This document shows, in pieces, positions 34,930-43,800 of a stretch of 64,000 nucleotides of DNA. Below the pieces are notes generated by a model that was not told the origin of the DNA, ran no database searches, and saw nothing but the letters and a program-made list of their open reading frames with translations. The translations under genes and the position numbers were made by a program. Source of the DNA: JANQPX01 sp965204405 (lineage in GTDB: Bacteria; Pseudomonadota; Alphaproteobacteria; Geminicoccales; Geminicoccaceae); assembly GCA_965204405.1 (NCBI GenBank), contig CBDBEN010000004.1, forward strand, positions 806,001 to 870,000, given 5' to 3'. The number at the start of each line of letters is the position of its first letter. Position 1 is the first letter of the stretch.

Positions 34930-36072
34930 GTGGAGGTGTTATTGTCTTTCTCTACGCCGGGGCTGAGCATTGTCGTCAGTTCATACAACTATGGCCGCTA
35001 TTTGCGTCAAGCGATCGACAGCGCTCTGAACCAAGTCAGCAATCGCCTTCAAGTTATTGTCGTCGATGATGGATCAACCGATGACTCCCGCGATATTATC
35101 GAGGGCTATGGCGATCGGATCGAGACGGTCTTTCAGCAAAATCAAGGTCAAATTGCTTCTTGCACCGCCGGGCTGCAACGCTGCCTTCACGACATCGTCA
35201 TCTTCTTGGATTCCGACGATTTTCTTTGGCCAGGAGCAGCTTCGGAAATCGCGGCCCTTTGGACGCCGAAGACGGTCAAGGTGCAATATGCGCTGCAGGC
35301 TATCGGCAGCGACGGCAACCGAGTTCATACCGTCTTTCCCAAATATCCCCACGGCCTGACCCCCGACACGATCAGGGCGGAGCTGCTGCGGGCGGGCGTC
35401 TATCCGGCGACAACCACGAGCGGCACAGCCTTCAGCCGGCAATTTTTGACCAAGGTTATGCCGATTCCAAAAGACTATCATTGCGATATCGACGATGCGC
35501 TCAACGTTGCCGCGCCGCTCTACGGCGACGTCGTCACCCTGCGAAAGACACTCGGCTGCTACCGCGTCCATGACCGCAATACATCGGCCCATGCCGAGCT
35601 TTCAGCGGAACGCTTCGAGCGCTATGCCAAGGACTTCGAGGAGCGTCAGCGCTATTTGCGTGACAGTTGCCGGCACCTTGGTGTCGAGATCGGAGACGAC
35701 CTGATCAGAAATGACCTCGCCTATTGGGAAAGCAGGCTGGCGGCGGCGGTTCTGACGCCGGGCGCTTCGCGCCTGGCCTTGCTTTGGCCAACGGTTCGGG
35801 CGTCCTATGGTTCTATTTTAGATTTCGGCCAGCGAACCGTTCACGCGCTTTGGGCGGCTGGACTGGCGCTGGCACCGCGGCAAGCTGCTCATCAGTTGCT
35901 GGCGCAGCGCTTCATCTTCAATCGCCGGTCCCGTCTCGCCGAGGCTCTGCTGAGCCAGGTTTGGCGCTTGGGCGGTCTGACGAGATCCGTGCTCGGCAAG
36001 AAGACTCCAGCAGACAAGGCGGCGGACGACCAGGAGCCTGAACCGGTGTTCCAAACGCGCAAAGCGTCATAG
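34930..36072 (+). CDS. Family 2 glycosyltransferase
   Basis: About 380 residues. GT-A fold: LSIVVSSYNYGRYLRQAIDSALNQ, IVVDDGSTDDSRDII, and the metal-binding DxD in VIFLDSDDFLWPGA. A C-terminal region of about 150 residues is helical. It transfers a sugar from an activated nucleotide donor; the acceptor is not evident. GTG 34930 is the first in-frame start; TTG 34942 has GGAGG five bases upstream and may be the real one. It stands between unrelated catabolic genes on the opposite strand. Confidence 0.88.
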   Translation: MEVLLSFSTPGLSIVVSSYNYGRYLRQAIDSALNQVSNRLQVIVVDDGSTDDSRDIIEGYGDRIETVFQQNQGQIASCTAGLQRCLHDIVIFLDSDDFLWPGAASEIAALWTPKTVKVQYALQAIGSDGNRVHTVFPKYPHGLTPDTIRAELLRAGVYPATTTSGTAFSRQFLTKVMPIPKDYHCDIDDALNVAAPLYGDVVTLRKTLGCYRVHDRNTSAHAELSAERFERYAKDFEERQRYLRDSCRHLGVEIGDDLIRNDLAYWESRLAAAVLTPGASRLALLWPTVRASYGSILDFGQRTVHALWAAGLALAPRQAAHQLLAQRFIFNRRSRLAEALLSQVWRLGGLTRSVLGKKTPADKAADDQEPEPVFQTRKAS

Positions 36073-36101
36073 AGCAGGTCGAGAGAGTAAAGGATACGCC
36101 C

Positions 36102-37688
36102 TCAATCTGCTCCAAGAGGAACGATGACGCCCGGGTTCATGATTCCATTGGGATCGAGCGACTTCTTGGCCGCTGCGAGGGCCTTGCCGAACAATGACGG
36201 CTGCTGTTTCTGATACCAAGGCATGTGGTCGCGGCCGACGGCATGGTGATGGGTGATCGTGCCCCCTGCCCGGATGATCGCATCCGAAGCTTTCCCTTTG
36301 ATTTCCGACCATTGCTCCAGCAAGGCACCATGACGCCCTTTGGCATGGAACGTGAAATAGGGGGCCGGGCCATCAGGATAGATATGGGTAAAGCGACATG
36401 TCACGAGGCCCGCCATGCCTGTGGCATCGAGGATCGCCTGTTCGGTCGCTTTCTTGACTTGATCATGGAAAGTCGGAAACCGGTCCCAGGTGATCGCGGT
36501 TTCGAAGGTATCGTTGATGATATCCAAAGGTGTCAGAATTTCGCGGTTGTAGGGCATGCGGATGAATGCGGTGCGCCATCGATTGGCAGCGGCGAGATCA
36601 TCATGCACGCGGCCGCCGTGATCGCGGACCAAGGCAAGTGCTCTCGCCATCCAGGCATCGAGCGGGTGATCGGATGATTCAAAGGCGAGAACCATCAACG
36701 CCTCGCCGCCGTCATTGACGCCATTCATCTTCGCTTCGTTCGCGTCGATCAGGCGAAGATTGGAGGGATAGAGCCCCGCTTGAGCGATGGACCGGATCGC
36801 CCCGGCGGCTTTCTTGAAATCGGAAAAGCCGATGGCAGCACCCTGTTTGTGAACCGGACGCTCCTGAACCCTGACCCAGGCCTCCGTGATCACACCAAGC
36901 GCACCTTCTGCCCCGATCATCAATCGATCCGGGCTGGGCCCGGCGCCGGATCCAGGCAGGCGGCGGCTTTCGACGACACCTGCTGGCGTCACGCTTTTCA
37001 GGCTCTCCACCAGATCGTCGATATGGGTATAAAGGGTCGCGAAATGGCCACCGGAGCGGGTCGCTATCCAACCGCCCAAGGTGGAAATCTCGAAGCTCTG
37101 GGGAAAATGGCGAAGCGTTAGGCCGTAGGGCCGCAAAGCCTTTTCGAGGTCCGGCCCGAGAATGCCTGCCTGGAAACGTGCGGCCCGGCTGACTTCGTCG
37201 ACCTCCAAGAGTTGGTTCATACCCTTGAGATCGAGGCTGACCGTCCCCTTGAAGCCGTCACCGACCACAGGCTCGACGCCGCCGACGACCGAAGAGCCAC
37301 CGCCGAATGGGATGACGGCGGCCTCCATCTCCGACGCCCAATCCAAAATCGCCTGGACATCAGCCTCTGAGGTAGGTTTGGCAACCAGATCCGGTGCCCG
37401 TCGAAAGGATCCCGCAGCAATTCTCACCGCATCCGGGAACGACTTGCCATATGCCGTCAGGAGGCGTTCATACGGCTCCGCCGTCAAAAGATTCTTGAGT
37501 GACGCCGGTATCGTCAACTGAGGAGACGTCAGCTCGATATCGCCCACGTCCGGAGGCGACCAAGGTTTCATCTCAACTTGAAACAAACTCTGGTAAGCAC
37601 TTATAAGACGATGCCTTTCTTCCTGGTTCAGACCTTCACCCTCATAGCCCCATCCCCAGAATTTGAGCTTTTTTGTCGACATCCCCAT
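36102..37688 (-). CDS. FAD-linked oxidase, alkyldihydroxyacetonephosphate synthase-like
   Basis: 528 residues from ATG 37688 (or 37682) with GGGGAG upstream. N-terminal KFWGWGYEGEGL is AGPS-like. The FAD domain has VIPFGGGSSVVGGVEP, the PCMH-fold phosphate loop, and GGWIATRSGGHFATLYTHIDDLV; the C-terminal domain ends GGTITHHHAVGRDHMPWYQKQ with the His cluster. Relatives include eukaryotic ether-lipid synthase and bacterial D-2-hydroxyacid dehydrogenases. In bacteria with a methylamine-type catabolic cluster, an oxidase of a hydroxyacid is likelier than ether-lipid synthesis, but the sequence alone does not decide. Confidence 0.88.
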   Translation of the reverse strand: MGMSTKKLKFWGWGYEGEGLNQEERHRLISAYQSLFQVEMKPWSPPDVGDIELTSPQLTIPASLKNLLTAEPYERLLTAYGKSFPDAVRIAAGSFRRAPDLVAKPTSEADVQAILDWASEMEAAVIPFGGGSSVVGGVEPVVGDGFKGTVSLDLKGMNQLLEVDEVSRAARFQAGILGPDLEKALRPYGLTLRHFPQSFEISTLGGWIATRSGGHFATLYTHIDDLVESLKSVTPAGVVESRRLPGSGAGPSPDRLMIGAEGALGVITEAWVRVQERPVHKQGAAIGFSDFKKAAGAIRSIAQAGLYPSNLRLIDANEAKMNGVNDGGEALMVLAFESSDHPLDAWMARALALVRDHGGRVHDDLAAANRWRTAFIRMPYNREILTPLDIINDTFETAITWDRFPTFHDQVKKATEQAILDATGMAGLVTCRFTHIYPDGPAPYFTFHAKGRHGALLEQWSEIKGKASDAIIRAGGTITHHHAVGRDHMPWYQKQQPSLFGKALAAAKKSLDPNGIMNPGVIVPLGAD

Positions 37689-37863
37689 GCTCCCCTCGCC
37701 TCGTCTTCCAGGTCCAGTTGTCCCGGTGTTGCCTTGTGACAACGACCGGCCGCCGGAATGAGACTTCCACATCATCAATGTCTTCCTGAGCAGAGGATGC
37801 TCTACTGGTCAGATCATTGACGCTCTATGCTTAGAGTAACGGTTCAAAAAATATTCGAAAGGG

Positions 37864-38361
37864 ATGGAGGAGATGAGAACATTCGTGATGGGGGTCATCG
37901 GCTTACTGATGAGCAGCGCCGCATCGACCGGTTTCGCCAGCCCCGGGGCCTCGTCAAATCAACGTGTTTATCCCGGCGTCGATAAGGCCGAGGTGTGGCA
38001 ATCGATCATGCTGAGCCTGGCCGAACATGATCTCCCGGTCGTCACCGCAGATTTCGACCATGGCAAGATCAGAGCCCGACAACATGACTACCTGAATGCC
38101 GCATGGGCCCATTGCGCGCCCAGCTATCGCCGCTCCTTCGATCCGACGCATGCTACAAATCTCAGAGCAAGATCAGCCCCGTTGTATCGCGGCGTCGACC
38201 TCAAGCTCGATATCTCCGAAACAGCCGGCGGCACCATCTTGTCCCTTGAGCCAAGCTACACCAATGTCGGCAGGGATACTCAAAGGCGCGAATTCGCATT
38301 CCAGTTTCCCTGCAGGTCCACCGGTATTCTGGAACAAATCCTCTTCACGGCACCGCTTTAA
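37864..38361 (+). CDS. Secreted protein, function unknown
   Basis: 165 residues. A signal peptide (MRTFVMGVIGLLMSSAASTGFA) precedes a small periplasmic domain with WQSIMLSLAEHDLPVVTADFDHGKIRAR, reminiscent of small lipoprotein-like folds that start from a short helix plus sheet. Two Cys (near 84 and 150) could form a disulfide. ATG 37864 is used; ATG 37873 is also in frame, right after GGAGGAG. Copy C of the palindromic element starts 14 bases after its stop. Confidence 0.6.
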   Translation: MEEMRTFVMGVIGLLMSSAASTGFASPGASSNQRVYPGVDKAEVWQSIMLSLAEHDLPVVTADFDHGKIRARQHDYLNAAWAHCAPSYRRSFDPTHATNLRARSAPLYRGVDLKLDISETAGGTILSLEPSYTNVGRDTQRREFAFQFPCRSTGILEQILFTAPL

Positions 38362-38375
38362 GAGATCTGCGGGTC

Positions 38376-38506
38376 CTAGAGCATTTTGCGACCAAACGGA
38401 ACCAGCCCGCTCCCCCTCCCAACCGCCCGCAGGACCCCGACCATATCGGGTGGTTGCGAGGGGGAGCGGGCTGTGGGTGACTTCATAACGTCGAAAAACG
38501 CTCTAG
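38376..38506. repeat. CTAG-bounded palindromic element, copy C (131 bp)
   Basis: Starts CTAGAGCATTTTGCGACC and ends GAAAAACGCTCTAG. The core arms resemble copy B (GCCCGCTCCCCCTCCCAACC), and the loop CAGGACCCCGACCATAT has the same orientation as in A and B. But the outer ends are exchanged: the GAGCAT-type end is on the left and the GAGCGT-type on the right. Lies just after a plus-strand stop codon. Confidence 0.9.
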
Positions 38507-38616
38507 CGAGCAGTCCGCGAGAGCTGATTCTCACCGGTCCTTCACTAGGATTGGAAGTTTGTGGTCGGGTCTGATGCCCGCCGCGAATCCTATGTTGAAG
38601 CTACATCAATTGGCTC

Positions 38617-38650
38617 AAAAAAAAGCACCCGGTTCAGTTTGAACCGGGTG
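38617..38650 (-). terminator. Rho-independent terminator of the cytochrome/beta-barrel operon
   Basis: On the minus strand a ten- to eleven-base stem (CACCCGGTTCA with TGAACCGGGTG) around a short loop is followed by eight T residues. It lies about 30 bases after the beta-barrel gene stop. Confidence 0.92.
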
Positions 38651-38681
38651 TCTACTTACATAGCCTGAAACGTTGGTCTGA

Positions 38682-40541
38682 TCAGAACTTCCAGCGAAGC
38701 TCCGTCCTCACACCAAAGTTATCTTCGAAGTCCTTGCCACTGCTAGCGATCTCCTCCTTAAGCGCATAGATCGTGTCAGCGCGAAGGATCCAGGCGTTAT
38801 TCAGCGGGATTTGATAGCGGATCTGTGCAGCATATTGCTCGCCGACCTCCTGATCGAAACTACCGGAGAAGTCGTCGAGATCCCGCGACATTGCTACCTC
38901 GAAGACGATTTGCTGCTGCAAATCGAACAAGTACTGGATGCCGAGAGCGCCACCATAGGCATTCTGTCCTGTATCATCCAGGAACGGAAAACCGGTCAGC
39001 GCATCACTCTCGAAGTTGATGCCGGTATTCTTCAGCAAACCGGTTGCATCTGCAGCAGGAACCGGCCGCTCGAAGCCGACGAAGAAGTTTGCATAAGGCA
39101 ACAGCGTATAGGGCTTACTGGTGATAAATGAGTTTTCAGACAGTAGCATCACACCGTTTTGCTCGTCCTGCTCGACACCATTTATCTCGCCATCAACACC
39201 GAACTCGTCCTGACCAAAGCTCGCCACAACGCGCATGCTGTTGGAAAGCCAGCCGCCATATCGTGCTGTATAAGCAGCCGTCAGTGAGTGATAGTCCTGG
39301 CCATTCTGATCGCCCAGGCCATCCAGATATGCATAGCCCGCCTCGATATACCCCTCCAAGGTCTCAATGAAAGCCGCAACGCCATAGATGTTCACACTAC
39401 CGTCAGCAACATTCCCGGCTTCATTAAGAATACCAGGCGCTGTGACCTTGTTGGCACCGCCGAAGACCGTGAAGTCCGCATTGGAGATATCGAAGAACTT
39501 GCTGTTTATCGACGGCAATGAAGCGGCACCACCGACGAAAGCATCTTCAAGCCAGACGCCATTTTGGAAGATCAACGGTATCAGACCACCGGTAACCGGC
39601 AGATCGATATCGTTATAACTTCCAGTCACGCCCGCCAACATGGCCCCGACGTCGCCTTCGAAAAACGCCGTCTGCGGCGCAAAGTCATACTCCAGTTCAC
39701 AATCGTCGATGCTTGCATCCCCACCAAACTCGCAGCGGGTAAACAGCGCATCGTCCTGCAAAGGCTGGAACAGAGCATGTAGGCGCTCCGTCGCCGTGAG
39801 CCCCAGATCGACATCGATGTTGGCTCGGGTCGCAATCTGAGCAACATCGTTGCCATCGCCGTTATCGTTATAGGCTACGGCCGTCCGCCAATCACCGAAG
39901 GCGTAGAGGTGACCGAAGATCAGGTTCTTCTCACCGGTGAGGCCAGATCCTTCATTGACCGGACCGACATCATAGAGCGGAGTCCCCAGTTCCACGATCG
40001 GACGCTGTGTGTCGACCGCCGTCTTGCCCCCATAGATCTCGACCTGAGCTTGAGGATCGTAGGGCTTATCTTCGTAGTCTGGATCCGACTTGAAGACCTC
40101 TTTGTCGAATTCGACCCGCTTGGCCCCCGGACCAACGACCGGTTCCCCGGCCGCCAGTATGATAACCGGCCACGCACCGCCTTTTTCGGGTGCTACGGCG
40201 ATTCCTCGCCGCAGCATTACCTGATCCAGCGGACTGGATCCTCCCCCAAGAAAAACAACCGGCTTTTGCACCTGGCGCCGAACTTGCCATGCAGGCTTAC
40301 CGGCCACCGCATTCGGTATGTGCCTCTCTTCCACCGAAACCATCTCACTGGAGACGGCTTGGCGGTCGGCGAAGGCCGGCTTTACCGTCAGCGCCGGGCG
40401 CTCCGGAAGCGGTGTCAGATGACCGCTTCCAGCGCCCTCCGCTGCCGCCGCAGCCACCATGACCGAAGTCATGGCACTGCAGCTTAGTAACGCAACCCCT
40501 ACCGATCGAAGCTGCCGCATTGCGGCGCTACGGCTGGACAT
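38682..40541 (-). CDS. Outer-membrane beta-barrel protein coupled to a multiheme cytochrome
   Basis: 619 residues from ATG 40541, which has GGTGGAAA six bases upstream; ATG 40556 and 40520 are alternatives. A signal peptide (about MRQLRSVGVALLSCSAM to AAAAAEG) is followed by a Pro-rich region to residue 110, then beta-rich sequence with repeated short amphipathic strands (for example GWLSNSMRVVASFGQDEF; AAQIRYQIPL). The chain ends ELRWKF, a terminal aromatic typical of the outer-membrane beta-signal. Paired Cys in FTRCEFGGDASIDDCELEY suggests one disulfide loop. The start overlaps the cytochrome stop by 14 bases, so the two are co-translated. I do not recognise a named porin family. Confidence 0.75.
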   Translation of the reverse strand: MSSRSAAMRQLRSVGVALLSCSAMTSVMVAAAAAEGAGSGHLTPLPERPALTVKPAFADRQAVSSEMVSVEERHIPNAVAGKPAWQVRRQVQKPVVFLGGGSSPLDQVMLRRGIAVAPEKGGAWPVIILAAGEPVVGPGAKRVEFDKEVFKSDPDYEDKPYDPQAQVEIYGGKTAVDTQRPIVELGTPLYDVGPVNEGSGLTGEKNLIFGHLYAFGDWRTAVAYNDNGDGNDVAQIATRANIDVDLGLTATERLHALFQPLQDDALFTRCEFGGDASIDDCELEYDFAPQTAFFEGDVGAMLAGVTGSYNDIDLPVTGGLIPLIFQNGVWLEDAFVGGAASLPSINSKFFDISNADFTVFGGANKVTAPGILNEAGNVADGSVNIYGVAAFIETLEGYIEAGYAYLDGLGDQNGQDYHSLTAAYTARYGGWLSNSMRVVASFGQDEFGVDGEINGVEQDEQNGVMLLSENSFITSKPYTLLPYANFFVGFERPVPAADATGLLKNTGINFESDALTGFPFLDDTGQNAYGGALGIQYLFDLQQQIVFEVAMSRDLDDFSGSFDQEVGEQYAAQIRYQIPLNNAWILRADTIYALKEEIASSGKDFEDNFGVRTELRWKF

Positions 40542-42258
40542 CAATTTCCACCGCATAGGGATGAATATCCACCATCCATTCGTTCATGGCCTGCTCCATC
40601 TCGATGGTAGCTTCCACGAAGCGCATGAAGTAGATCGGCTCTGCACGGCTCCGCAGACGCACGGACATGCGATAGGTGCCTGCCTCGGTGAACGCGCTCG
40701 CCGGGACCGTGTACTCAGCTTTACGGCTGGAGAGCGGCGGTAGGGAACGTCCCTCCATGCGGATGAACGGCGGATGGTTGAGCACCGTGGTCGGAACCGC
40801 ACCCGGCCGGATGAACGGGATCGGATCGATGTCGAAGTTGACCGGCAGCGGCATCTCGCGATCCGTACCCTTGACGTTGGTCGTCAAGAACTTGGTCTGA
40901 AGATTCCAGAGCTGGTCGTCATGCTCGATTACGCCCGCAGCAACGTCCATGGAGTGAAGATCAGCCATGTCGCCATAACTGTCGACATATCCCGACTCCC
41001 AAACCGTCTCACCGGAAGGTGAGGTCAACGCGACGTTCAGCCAGATTTCAGGCTGCGCGCCAAGCGACCCCGACGGCAGATTATGACCTGGATTGATATT
41101 GGTCACATCATAGTAGAAGCTAAAGGATTCGCCGACTTCCGGCTGATCGTCGAAGAAAGGACCGTCGATCTTCGAGCCGTTGTTCATCGTGGCTTCGCGC
41201 ATTTCCTTCTTTTCTTCGAGAAGGGCGAGATTGTCCTCAATGATCAGCATCGCTTCTTCACGATCGACCGGATCAGACCAAGACTCGGGGAACTTCGCCT
41301 CGACCACACCATCAATGAGATCAACCTCAAAGTCCTCGGTGCCCCATCCGGAGCGGTAGTCGAAGGCAAGCCATTCCTCAATGGTCCAGCGCTCGGCTTC
41401 CGGGTTATGCGGGAAGATGCCGGGATGAGCGATCGAATAGCCGGGGCCATAGAATGCGTGATTGTGATGCTCGCGCTCGACACCTACCGGCTTGCCGTTG
41501 ACCACGGCAACAGGGCCGATTTCATAGCCGTCCGCCTTACCTGGCGTCTTGCCCATATGGCATTCCTGACAGGTCACGCCGTCATCAAACGCCGGCGAGT
41601 TCCTGTATTGATCCCATACCACCTCAAGCTTGATGTTCGGATGCACCGCCACCTGATGGCAGGAGACACAGAATTCCGACTTGCTCATCTGCTCGAAGGG
41701 CTGAACCTCGGTATGGCTAGGAATACCCTCTTGGCCTTCCGCCGTCGCAATCGGATAGTCCGGATCGGCGACCACCTGATCGAACGAGCTGCCTTCGGCA
41801 ACGCCCTTAACAGGTGCATGAATGCCACCGGGCATGATATGCCGATTGCCGTTGACCTTGCCATACTCCTTGGCAACACGGTGGCAGGTCACGCAGGTCA
41901 CGCCCTCACGAGCGATGCCGCTTCGCTGCCAAAGGGCAGATTCGCGAGCCTCACCGAGCTGCGTGCCTATCTGCTGATGGCAACGCACGCAAAACGCACC
42001 GACGGTTCCCGATGAAAGTTCGTTAATCTTTTGTTCGAACTTATGGAACATCGGCGAAATCGATGCATAGGCATGGTTTGACGCAGACCATTCACGATAA
42101 ATTTTCTGATGACACACACCGCACTGCGCCGCGCGCGGATATGCTTCCTGGGACAACAGATCCCAATGAGCGCCGTCACCCTCAGGTGCGGCCGCTAATG
42201 CACCTGATGCGCCCCATCCGATATGGGCCAACACCGCTAACCAAGTCCACCGTCTCAT
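40528..42258 (-). CDS. Periplasmic pentaheme c-type cytochrome (cytochrome c554-like)
   Basis: 576 residues from ATG 42258 (AGGGGG upstream). A signal peptide (WTWLAVLAHIGWGASGALAA) is followed by five CxxCH heme sites in the first 240 residues: CGVCH, CVRCH, CVTCH, CVSCH and CQECH. The N-terminal half is cytochrome c554-like (KIYREWSASNHAYASISP). The second half, about 300 residues, has no heme motif but contains GHNLPSGSLGAQPEIWLNV and FIRPGAVPTTVLNHPPFIRM, found in other large multiheme proteins and giving a beta-sandwich impression. It moves electrons in the periplasm; overlap with the beta-barrel gene suggests a transmembrane partner. Confidence 0.9.
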   Translation of the reverse strand: MRRWTWLAVLAHIGWGASGALAAAPEGDGAHWDLLSQEAYPRAAQCGVCHQKIYREWSASNHAYASISPMFHKFEQKINELSSGTVGAFCVRCHQQIGTQLGEARESALWQRSGIAREGVTCVTCHRVAKEYGKVNGNRHIMPGGIHAPVKGVAEGSSFDQVVADPDYPIATAEGQEGIPSHTEVQPFEQMSKSEFCVSCHQVAVHPNIKLEVVWDQYRNSPAFDDGVTCQECHMGKTPGKADGYEIGPVAVVNGKPVGVEREHHNHAFYGPGYSIAHPGIFPHNPEAERWTIEEWLAFDYRSGWGTEDFEVDLIDGVVEAKFPESWSDPVDREEAMLIIEDNLALLEEKKEMREATMNNGSKIDGPFFDDQPEVGESFSFYYDVTNINPGHNLPSGSLGAQPEIWLNVALTSPSGETVWESGYVDSYGDMADLHSMDVAAGVIEHDDQLWNLQTKFLTTNVKGTDREMPLPVNFDIDPIPFIRPGAVPTTVLNHPPFIRMEGRSLPPLSSRKAEYTVPASAFTEAGTYRMSVRLRSRAEPIYFMRFVEATIEMEQAMNEWMVDIHPYAVEIDVQP

Positions 42259-42702
42259 TCGATCCCCCTTCAAGCAAAGATAACCGACACCTCAAGGGCC
42301 TACACTGTAAGCCCAGCATTCACTCCAACCAGCGCAAGATAGCCCTGGATTTCTTCACTTCGGAAATATGAGTGTTAAACTTCAAATGCTTACTGGTGAG
42401 ATAAACACCAGCGTATATGAAAAATTCCAACAAAAAGATGCAATATTGAAAACGCGAAAAGATCGCCTTTTCTATTAGCCGAACTGAATGAAATATCAAC
42501 CGAAAGGCTTTTCAAGCGGGCGATGACAGCACCTTTTATTTTATCTCACCATTAAGGTGCCAAATATCGATTTACAGATCGCGTTATGCGGGAACTGTCA
42601 ATTTCAGACGGGACAAACATGAAGAAAATTTAATCTATATCCACTTCAGAAACATATCATAGGTTGTATTTTCTTTCAAGAAAAACAACGCAGAGATGTA
42701 GT
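42259..42702. other. AT-rich intergenic region upstream of the cytochrome operon
   Basis: About 440 bases, clearly AT-rich. Must carry the promoter of the cytochrome/beta-barrel operon. I find no convincing promoter, Fnr box or stable hairpin by eye. Confidence 0.45.
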
Positions 42703-43659
42703 TTACCGAGAAACAGGCACTAACAGTAAGGCCAGAATCGAGATTGTCACCAATGCAAGGCCCGTTGATATCAGGACTGCAGTCGCGCTGGTCCCAATAC
42801 CAGCCTGATATTGCTGCGCAAAGATATACGCATTCGCACCGACAGGGCATGCAGCGAACAAGATAGCGACACCGACGGAGATCGGATCGAGATCGAACCA
42901 TTGCGTGACCACCAGCCAGACGATCATTGGATGCAGGAACAGTTTCAGGCCGATCATCGCGCCGGCAGGCTGATGGCTTCTGACAGTTGGGCGTAGGCCG
43001 AGAGAAGCACCCAGCGCGAATAGGCCAGCAGGTGGACCGGCCTGGCCGGTGAAGGCAAGCGTCTTATCGACGACGCCTGGGAGAAAGGGGCTAGTGAGCC
43101 CCCAGAAGACGCCGAAAGTGGAAGCAAGGATCAGCGGGTTCTTGACGACCGAAAAAGCGATATCTCCTACCAGCTTCCACGGGCGCCTTGTCACTATCCC
43201 GCGCTGTTGCAGCGTCGCCATTTCCAATAGCAGCGTCACAATGCTGAACAGAAGGATGTCGAGCATAATGATCAGAAGTGCCTGCACCCCGCCCCGTTCA
43301 CCGAAAAGGCTCAGCACCAACGGCAGGCCCAGGATCACCCCATTGGAAAAGCTGGAACCAAAGCCCTGAATGGTCATCTCCGCAAGGGACTGACGAAAAG
43401 CCAGGCGGCCGATCAGCATGCCAGCGAGGAACACCGGCGTCTGTGCAACCAGGTAGGCGCCGAGAATCGGCCAATCGTCGATCGCGCGGATATCGGTGGT
43501 AGCCATCATGCGGAACAGCAAAGCCGGCATCGCGATGTTGAAGACGAAGGCGACCAGCGTGCGCACGCCACCGGGATCCATGATCCCTGCCTTACCGGCG
43601 AAGAATCCAAGAAAGATCACTGAAAAAAGCGGAACGACAGAAGTTAGAATGATGTCCAA
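42703..43659 (-). CDS. AEC-family (auxin efflux carrier-like) transporter
   Basis: 318 residues with about ten membrane helices in two inverted halves. N-terminus VVPLFSVIFLGFFAGKAGIM and the conserved TTDIR... NPLILA/FALGASLG and ATAVLISTGLALVTIS segments fit the AEC (malonate/auxin efflux) family, which carries organic acids. TTG 43659 is the first available start; no strong ribosome site is visible. No partner decides the substrate. Confidence 0.87.
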   Translation of the reverse strand: MDIILTSVVPLFSVIFLGFFAGKAGIMDPGGVRTLVAFVFNIAMPALLFRMMATTDIRAIDDWPILGAYLVAQTPVFLAGMLIGRLAFRQSLAEMTIQGFGSSFSNGVILGLPLVLSLFGERGGVQALLIIMLDILLFSIVTLLLEMATLQQRGIVTRRPWKLVGDIAFSVVKNPLILASTFGVFWGLTSPFLPGVVDKTLAFTGQAGPPAGLFALGASLGLRPTVRSHQPAGAMIGLKLFLHPMIVWLVVTQWFDLDPISVGVAILFAACPVGANAYIFAQQYQAGIGTSATAVLISTGLALVTISILALLLVPVSR

Positions 43660-43745
43660 AAAACGCGATCCATGAGCCCGAAGGGCGGCAGCGAATGGTA
43701 TGATGGACTACGGCATCCACCTGGAAGCAACAACCAGCCCAAAGA

Positions 43746-43773
43746 AAAAGGGGAGCCGGAAAGCTCCCCTTTT
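43746..43773. terminator. Bidirectional terminator after the cox operon
   Basis: AAAAGGGGAGC and GCTCCCCTTTT form an eleven-base stem around CGGAAA. T-tracts exist on both strands. It lies 28 bases beyond the coxM stop on the minus strand. Confidence 0.9.
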
Positions 43774-43800
43774 AGGCTAATCACCGGTGGAATCAGAGGA

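Noticed and set aside
41083..42015. 310-codon plus-strand frame over the multiheme cytochrome
   Set aside because: The opposite strand has five CxxCH motifs and a signal peptide; this frame has none of the features of a real protein.
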